From: Mycoplana dimorpha
Lineage (GTDB): Bacteria; Pseudomonadota; Alphaproteobacteria; Rhizobiales; Rhizobiaceae
DNA length: 64,000 nt
Assembly (NCBI RefSeq): GCF_003046475.1
Contig: NZ_PZZZ01000004.1
Coordinates: 124,001 to 188,000, forward strand
Reading direction: 5' to 3'
The position numbers were made by a program, and so were the translations under genes. Every line of letters begins with the position of its first letter. Position 1 is the stretch's first letter. Positions 58,167-64,000 of the stretch are shown here, piece by piece. The notes beneath the pieces were generated by a model. It ran no database searches, was not told the origin of the DNA, and saw only the letters and a list, made by a program, of their open reading frames with translations.

Positions 58167-61100
58167 ATGAACATGGAACTCTCTCGGCGCGGCTTTCTGA
58201 AGCTGGCCGGAACGGGAGTTGCAGCGACATCACTCGGTGCAATGGGGTTTGGCGAGGCTGAGGCGGCCGAAATCGCGCATGTCCGGCCCTTCAAGCTGAC
58301 CACCACCACCGAGACGCGCAACACCTGCCCCTATTGTTCCGTCGCCTGCGGCATCATCATGTATTCGAAGGGCGACCTTCGGAAAGGGGAGACCGCCGAC
58401 ATCGTCCACATCGAGGGCGACGCGGATCATCCCACCAACCGCGGGACGCTCTGCCCCAAGGGCGCGGCGCTCAAGGACTTCGTGAAGTCCCCCACCCGCC
58501 TCCAGTACCCGATGCACCGCAAGCCGGGCTCCGACAAGTTCGAGCGAATCTCCTGGGAGGATGCCTTCGATCGCATCGCCCGGCTGATGAAGGACGACCG
58601 CGACGCCAATTTCGTGGCGACGAATGCTGCGGGCGTTCCGGTCAACCGCTGGACGACGGTCGGCCTGCTTGCCGCGTCCGCGACGACGAACGAGACGGCC
58701 TGGGCGACGTTCAAGTTTGCCAAGGCCCTGGGAATGGTCGGTTTCGACAATCAGGCGCGCGTCTGACACGGCCCCACGGTGTCCAGTTTGGGCCCGACTT
58801 TTGGCCGTGGAGCGATGACGAACTCCTGGACCGACATCAAGAACACCGACCTCGTCGTCGTGATGGGCGGCAATGCGGCCGAAGCCCATCCCTGCGGATT
58901 CAAATGGGTAACCGAGGCGAAGGCGAACCGCGGCGCCAGGCTGATCGTCGTCGATCCGCGCTATACGCGCACGGCTTCGGTTTCGGACCTCTACGCCCCC
59001 ATCCGCCAGGGAACCGACATCGCGTTCCTGAACGGCGTGATGAGGTACTGCATCGACAACGACAAGGTACAGTGGGAGTACGTGAAGGCGTTCACGAACG
59101 CCTCCTACCTCGTCAAGGACGGCTTCGGCTACAAGGACGGCCTGTTCACCGGCTACGATGCGGAAAAGCGCGACTATGACCGGTCGACCTGGGACTATGT
59201 GATCGGCGACGACGGCTTTGTCGTAACCGACCCGACACTGCAGAACCCGCGCTGCGTGTGGAACCTGCTGAAGGAGCACCTCGCCCCCTACACGCCCGAC
59301 ATGGTGGAACGGATCTGCGGCACCCCAAAGGACAAGTTCCTGAAGGTCGCCGGGATGATCTCGGAATGCTCGTCGCCGACCAAGACGATGACGTCGATGT
59401 ATGCGCTCGGCTGGACCCAGCACTCCAAGGGTTCGCAGAACATCCGCGGCATGGCCATGCTGCAGCTCATCCTCGGCAACATCGGGGTGCGCGGCGGCGG
59501 CATGAATGCGCTTCGCGGCCATTCCAACATCCAGGGCCTGACCGACCTCGGCCTGATGTCGCACCTGCTGACCGGCTACCTGACGATGCCGACGGAAAAG
59601 GAGGTCGACTTCGCGACCTACATGTCGACGCGCCAGTTCAAGCCGCTGCGTCCCGGCCAGACGAGCTACTGGCAGAACTACAAGAAATTCATGGTCTCCT
59701 TCCAGAAGGCCATGTGGGGCGACGCCGCCCGCGCCGACAACGACTGGGCCTTCAACTACCTCTCCAAGCTGGACGTGCCGTCCTACGACGTGCTGCGGGT
59801 GTTCGAACTGATGTATGACGGCAAGGTCAACGGCTACATCTGCCAGGGCTTCAATCCGCTGCTGGCCTTCCCCAACCGGGCGAAGAACACCAAGGCGCTG
59901 TCGAACCTCAAGTGGCTCGTCACCCTGGATCCGCTCGACACCGAGACGTCACGGTTCTGGGAAAACCACGGCGACTTCAACCCGGTCGACACCGCATCAA
60001 TCCAGACCGAGGTGTTCCAGCTGCCGACGACCTGCTTTGCCGAGGACGACGGCTCGCTGACCAATTCCGGCCGGTGGCTGCAATGGCACTGGGCGGGCGG
60101 GACGCCGCCCGGCGAAGCGAAGCACGACACCTATACGATCGCCCAGTTGTTCCTGCGATTGCGGGACCTGTATCGCAAGGAAGGCGGCGCCTTCCCCGAT
60201 CCGATCGTCAACCTGTCATGGGAGTATGCCGATCCGAACAATCCGACTCCTGAGGAACTGGCCAAGGAGATCAACGGTCGCGCGCTGAGCGATCTCACGG
60301 ACCCTGCCGACCCGACCAAGGTCCTGGTCGCGGCCGGCAAGCAGGTGACAAACTTCTCGCAACTGCGCGACGACGGCTCGACCATGTGCGGCTGCTGGAT
60401 CTATTCCGGCAACTTCAACGAGCAGGGCAACAACATGGCCCGGCGCGACAATCATGATCCAGACGACACCGGCGCCTATCTCGGCTGGACGTTCGCCTGG
60501 CCGCTCAACCGGCGCACGCTCTACAATCGCGCTTCGGCCGATTTGCAAGGCAAGCCCTGGGATCCGTCGCGCAAGCTGCTCGAGTGGGACGGCTCGAAAT
60601 GGACGGGTTACGACGTCCCGGACATTGCCCCGACGGCCAAGCCGGACGAAGTCGGTCCGTTCATCATGAACCAGGAGGGCACAGCCCGCCTGTTCGCGCG
60701 CGGATTGATGCGTGACGGGCCGTTCCCTGCCCACATGGAGCCGTTCGAATCCCCGGTCGCCAACGTCTTCAATCCGAAGATGCGCGGCAATCCGGTGGCG
60801 CGGGTGTTCGAGACCGACGTGGCGCAGCTCGGCACGTCGGACGAATTCCCCTATGCGGGGACCTCCTACCGCCTGACCGAGCACTTTCACTTCTGGACGA
60901 AGCACAACCGGGTGAACTCGGCGCTTCAGCCGGAATTCTTCGTGGAGATCTCGGAGGAACTGGCGAAGGAGAAGAACATCGACAACGGCGGCTGGGTACG
61001 CGTCTGGTCGAAGCGTGGCGAGGTGAAAGCCAAGGCCATGGTGACGAAGCGCATCCGCCCTCTGACCTGCGACGGAAAGACGGTCCATATTGTCGGGGTG

Positions 61101-61262
61101 CCGCTGCACTGGGGCTTCACCGGCTCGGCCAAGAAGGGTTTCGGCCCCAATTCGCTCGCAGCCTTTGTCGGTGATGCCAATATCGAGACGCCCGAATCGA
61201 AGGCGTTCCTCGTCAACATCGAGCCTTCGACTGCACCCAAGGACAGGGGGGCAAGCGCATGA
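58167..61262 (+). CDS. fdnG: Formate dehydrogenase alpha subunit, selenocysteine-containing
   Basis: One 1031-residue protein interrupted by an in-frame TGA at 58764-58766 (codon 200). Around it the reading is DNQARV, stop, [20 protein letters not shown], exactly the selenocysteine site context of E. coli FdnG/FdoG (RV-Sec-HGPTV). Twin-arginine signal SRRGFLK at residues 6-12; 4Fe-4S ligands C54, C57, C61 and C96; molybdopterin domains follow. It oxidises formate at the periplasmic face and passes electrons to FdnH. Gene callers will split it at 58766. The selA start in the same operon supports recoding. Confidence 0.97.
58764..58805 (+). promoter_or_regulatory. UGA selenocysteine codon and candidate bacterial SECIS
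   Basis: Immediately after the UGA, GGCCC (58770-58774) can pair with GGGCC (58790-58794). In the loop a smaller ACGG / CC-A-GU stem with a bulged A encloses UGU. Position matches bacterial SECIS elements, which SelB binds. The exact fold is uncertain; an alternative GACAC/GUGUC stem also exists. Confidence 0.7.
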
Positions 61263-62242
61263 TGGACAGTCCTCGTACGGCCGTCAGCAATCCGCCGGTG
61301 CAGCCGATGGAGACGAACCTCACGCAGAAGGATCTGATCCGCCGCTCTGCCACCAGTGAATTGCCGCCCCCCGAGCGGCAGCTGACGCCCGTCGCCAAGC
61401 TGATCGACGTGTCGAAATGCATTGGCTGCAAGGCCTGCCAGTCGGCTTGCGTCGAGTGGAACGACACCAACCCGGAGATCGGCGAGAATGTCGGCTCCTA
61501 TGTCAACCCGCATGACCTCACCGAGGACATGTTCACGCTCATGCGCTTCACCGAGTGGGTCAATCCGGAAACGGACAATCTGGAATGGCTGATCCGCAAG
61601 GACGGCTGCATGCATTGCGCCGATCCGGGCTGTCTCAAGGCCTGCCCGGCACCCGGCGCGATCGTGCAGTATTCGAACGGCATCGTTGATTTCATTCACG
61701 AGAACTGCATCGGCTGCGGCTATTGCATCAAGGGATGCCCGTTCAACATCCCGCGCATCTCCAAGGTGGACCACACTGCCTACAAATGCACCCTCTGCTC
61801 CGACCGGGTGGCCGTCGGTCAGGGCCCGGCCTGTGCCAAGGCCTGTCCGACCCAGGCGATCGTGTTCGGCACCAAGGAAGACATGAAGAAGCATGCGGAC
61901 GACCGCATTACCGATCTCAAGTCGCGCGGCTATGCGAACGCCGGTCTCTACGACCCGCCAGGCGTGGGCGGCACCCACGTCATGTACGTGCTTCATCACA
62001 ACGACAAGCCGCACATCTATTCCGATCTGCCTGATCACCCGAAGATTTCCGGTGTCGTCCAGACCTGGAAGGGTGTGACGAAGTATACCGGTCTCGCTGC
62101 CATGGGGCTTGTCGCCGTCGGCGCGGTGCTCCACGGGATCTTCGGCAGGGCGAACCGCGTGCAGCCTGAAGACGAGGCTAACGCGGAAAGGCTGGTCGAT
62201 AGCGCAGAGACGCGCGGGAGGACGCCTGATGACCCCGGCTAG
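61259..62242 (+). CDS. fdnH: Formate dehydrogenase beta subunit (iron-sulfur)
   Basis: 327 residues with sets of ferredoxin-type cysteines: [42 protein letters not shown] and [17 protein letters not shown], giving four 4Fe-4S clusters. A single membrane helix is near residue 285. Start overlaps the fdnG stop (ATGA). Passes electrons from FdnG to FdnI. Confidence 0.95.
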   Translation: MMDSPRTAVSNPPVQPMETNLTQKDLIRRSATSELPPPERQLTPVAKLIDVSKCIGCKACQSACVEWNDTNPEIGENVGSYVNPHDLTEDMFTLMRFTEWVNPETDNLEWLIRKDGCMHCADPGCLKACPAPGAIVQYSNGIVDFIHENCIGCGYCIKGCPFNIPRISKVDHTAYKCTLCSDRVAVGQGPACAKACPTQAIVFGTKEDMKKHADDRITDLKSRGYANAGLYDPPGVGGTHVMYVLHHNDKPHIYSDLPDHPKISGVVQTWKGVTKYTGLAAMGLVAVGAVLHGIFGRANRVQPEDEANAERLVDSAETRGRTPDDPG

Positions 62243-62915
62243 CGACATTCAATCGGAGGACACGATCCATCGCGGGCCGCCGGTGACCGTCAACCGCTAC
62301 GGGCCGGCCAAGCGCGTCAATCACTGGATCACGGCCACCAGCCTGATCCTGCTGGCGCTGTCCGGCCTTGCGATGTTTCACCCCTCGCTGTTTTTCCTCA
62401 CCGGCTTGTTCGGCGGCGGGCAGAACACCCGGATGCTGCATCCCTGGATCGGCGTGGTGCTGTTCTTCAGCTTCTACGTCTTCTTTTTCCAACTCTGGCG
62501 GGCCAACATATTCAACAGGGCGGACATGGAGTGGTTCATGGGCGTTCGCGACGTGATTGGCGGCAACGAGGAACGGCTGCCAGAGATGGGCAAATACAAC
62601 GCCGGCCAGAAGGTGATCTTCTGGTCGATGGCCATCCTCATCGTAATTCTGATCGCAACCGGCGTCATCATCTGGGATCAGTACTTTCATAGTTACACGT
62701 CGATCCAGACAAACCGCATTGCCGTGCTGATCCATGCCATAGCCGCAGCGGTCATCATCTGCGTGTTCATCGTGCACGTCTATGCGGCATTCTGGACGCG
62801 CGGCACGCTGCGCGCCATGACGCGCGGCTCGGTCACCGGCGGATGGGCCTGGCGGCACCATCGCAAATGGCTCAGGGAACTGGCTGGACGCGGACGGATC
62901 GATCCGGCAGAGTAA
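62229..62915 (+). CDS. fdnI: Formate dehydrogenase gamma subunit (cytochrome b)
   Basis: 228 residues, four hydrophobic helices, with heme-ligand-type histidines ([35 protein letters not shown]). Starts 14 bp before the fdnH stop. Anchors the complex and reduces quinone. Confidence 0.93.
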   Translation: MTPASDIQSEDTIHRGPPVTVNRYGPAKRVNHWITATSLILLALSGLAMFHPSLFFLTGLFGGGQNTRMLHPWIGVVLFFSFYVFFFQLWRANIFNRADMEWFMGVRDVIGGNEERLPEMGKYNAGQKVIFWSMAILIVILIATGVIIWDQYFHSYTSIQTNRIAVLIHAIAAAVIICVFIVHVYAAFWTRGTLRAMTRGSVTGGWAWRHHRKWLRELAGRGRIDPAE

Positions 62916-62953
62916 GGTGGCAATAGCAGTGGCCGGTCGGCCCGCGAGGTGTG

Positions 62954-63874
62954 ATGTCCGGATCCCGTCTAGAGCCCGATCCGTCGATGGTCGGGGGAGT
63001 TCCCAAGGCCCTCTTTGCCTTGATGCCTGACCCGTCACGCCTCTTCAAGGTTCGCGCCGATCGCTTGGAGGTGCTCGCCGACGGCAGCCGGCTGGGACCT
63101 TACCTCCGTTTCCTGGCGGCGATTGTGCGCATCCAGGGCGAACTTGCATCCACTCTGCCCGAGCTTCCGCCGATCGACCCAGAGCAACTCGCGCGGGCCC
63201 GGGCGAACGCCATGCCGCCGATCGATCGTTCAGCAATGGCGACATCGCCGGATTTTCGGCAGATGCTCGACCAGTTCTTAAATGCAGCCGACGCACTGGA
63301 GAAGCCTGATGCCGCGGCCGAGGCGCTGGCGCAGGTCCGCGGCGCCGACGAGGAAACACTTGCCTGGCTGATCGGCAACGTTATCAGCGACGACCTGCCG
63401 GGCGACAGCCTTGCCCATCACCTGTACATTGCCGCCGCGGTCCAGGTCCACGCCGCGCGCATCGCGGCCGGGCTTGACGGAGGCCGGCTGGTGCCGATCC
63501 GCATCGGCGTCTGTCCCGCCTGCGGCGGCAAGCCGGTCGCTTCCATGGTGGTCGGCTTTCAGCCCGCCGAAGGCGTGCGCTATGCCTGCTGCTCCTGCTG
63601 CGCCACGATGTGGAACGAGGTTCGCATCAAATGTCTGGCCTGCGGTTCCACCAAGGGCATCGGCTATCGGGCGGTCGAGACCGGCGACGAAGAGGCTACC
63701 GTCAAGGCCGAAGTCTGCGACAGCTGCCACAGCTGGGTGAAGATCCTCTACCAGAACAAGAATCCTTCCATCGAGGCCGTGGCCGATGATGTCGCGAGCC
63801 TCGGGCTCGATCTCTTGATGAAGGATACCGAATACAGGCGGGCGGGCTTCGACCCATTCATGATGGGGTATTGA
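62954..63874 (+). CDS. fdhE: Formate dehydrogenase accessory protein FdhE
   Basis: 306 residues with four CxxC-type motifs in the second half: VCPACGG, CCSCCATMW, KCLACGST and EVCDSCHSW, the iron-binding rubredoxin-like set of FdhE. Required for activation of Tat-exported formate dehydrogenase. ATG 62954; GTG 62951 is adjacent. Next gene starts 4 bp after its stop. Confidence 0.95.
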   Translation: MSGSRLEPDPSMVGGVPKALFALMPDPSRLFKVRADRLEVLADGSRLGPYLRFLAAIVRIQGELASTLPELPPIDPEQLARARANAMPPIDRSAMATSPDFRQMLDQFLNAADALEKPDAAAEALAQVRGADEETLAWLIGNVISDDLPGDSLAHHLYIAAAVQVHAARIAAGLDGGRLVPIRIGVCPACGGKPVASMVVGFQPAEGVRYACCSCCATMWNEVRIKCLACGSTKGIGYRAVETGDEEATVKAEVCDSCHSWVKILYQNKNPSIEAVADDVASLGLDLLMKDTEYRRAGFDPFMMGY

Positions 63875-63878
63875 TGCG

Positions 63879-64000
63879 ATGTCGGGACCTGCCGCGCTGC
63901 GCGCCCTGCCCTCGGTCGACCAGATGCTGAAAGCTGCGTCCGTTTCACCGCTCGTCGAACGCCACGGGAGGGTGGTGGTGACAAACGAACTGCGTGCGGT
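63879..64000 (+). CDS. selA: Selenocysteine synthase SelA, N-terminus only
   Basis: 40 codons before the window edge: ALRALPSVDQMLKAASVSPL, VERHGRVVVTNELRAV, the typical SelA start. ATG 63879 is used; an ATG at 63874 (overlapping the fdhE stop) is in a frame without SelA similarity. SelA converts seryl- to selenocysteyl-tRNA(Sec), needed for fdnG. selB and selC should follow outside. Confidence 0.9.
   Translation, partial: MSGPAALRALPSVDQMLKAASVSPLVERHGRVVVTNELRA

Noticed and set aside
58764-58778. Nonsense mutation or frameshift splitting fdnG
   Set aside because: Both halves are in the same frame, the context is the known Sec site, and selA follows in the operon.
63874-63900. selA start at ATG 63874 overlapping the fdhE stop
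   Set aside because: That frame gives no SelA-like sequence; ATG 63879 does.
1-64000. CRISPR array
   Set aside because: No regularly spaced direct repeats were seen anywhere in the window.

Overview
The window looks like chromosome of a GC-rich alphaproteobacterium of the order Hyphomicrobiales, most likely Rhizobiaceae or a close family. The evidence is the gene order metG-tatD, the lpxD-fabZ-lpxA-lpxI-lpxB run (LpxI rather than LpxH), eipB, DUF3126, a phasin, metC beside aapJQMP, and a GAAC-N7-GAAC type SOS box before lexA. I infer this from family knowledge and did not test it by search.

Layout. 1-7.7 kb is housekeeping, all on the minus strand: an MBL-fold hydrolase (partial), tatD, metG, holB, tmk, a D,D-carboxypeptidase homologue with degenerate active-site motifs, rlpA and an HdeA-like periplasmic protein. 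7.8-21.0 kb is an accessory island ending at the 3' end of a tRNA-Ser(UGA). Its left half is a decayed prophage structural block: a Mor-like regulator, a capsid gene split into two opposite-strand fragments, a frameshifted protease, DUF2190, tail and DUF4376 genes, and a tandem pair of small paralogues, one of them frameshifted. Its right half is a scrambled type 3 BREX phage-defence locus. An apparently intact WYL regulator (BrxR-like) and brxF are followed by a brxC fragment joined to a 3' fragment of the helicase gene. An inverted brxA fragment and an inverted, 5'-truncated pglZ come next. This ends abruptly against the 3' end of a serine recombinase gene, followed by its usual small companion gene and an unrecognised 368-residue protein.

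21.1-53 kb is conserved core. lexA and comEC overlap at their 3' ends. gltA converges on a long minus-strand envelope and translation cluster (rpsB, tsf, pyrH, frr, uppS, cdsA, rseP, bamA, lpxD, fabZ, lpxA, lpxI, lpxB) that supplies UDP-dependent lipid A synthesis, undecaprenyl phosphate, CDP-diacylglycerol and outer-membrane assembly. Then follow eipB, ridA, a glycerophosphodiesterase, a PF04339 protein, a HIT protein, azlCD, clpS-clpA, a phasin, DUF3126, cysE, an alpha/beta hydrolase, a small zinc-finger protein, an FAD monooxygenase and metC.

53.7-58 kb is the general L-amino-acid ABC transporter aapJQMP. 58.2 kb to the window end is a selenocysteine formate dehydrogenase module: fdnG with an in-frame UGA at codon 200, fdnH, fdnI, fdhE and the start of selA. 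Enzyme, assembly factor and the first selenocysteine-synthesis gene are thus one transcription unit.
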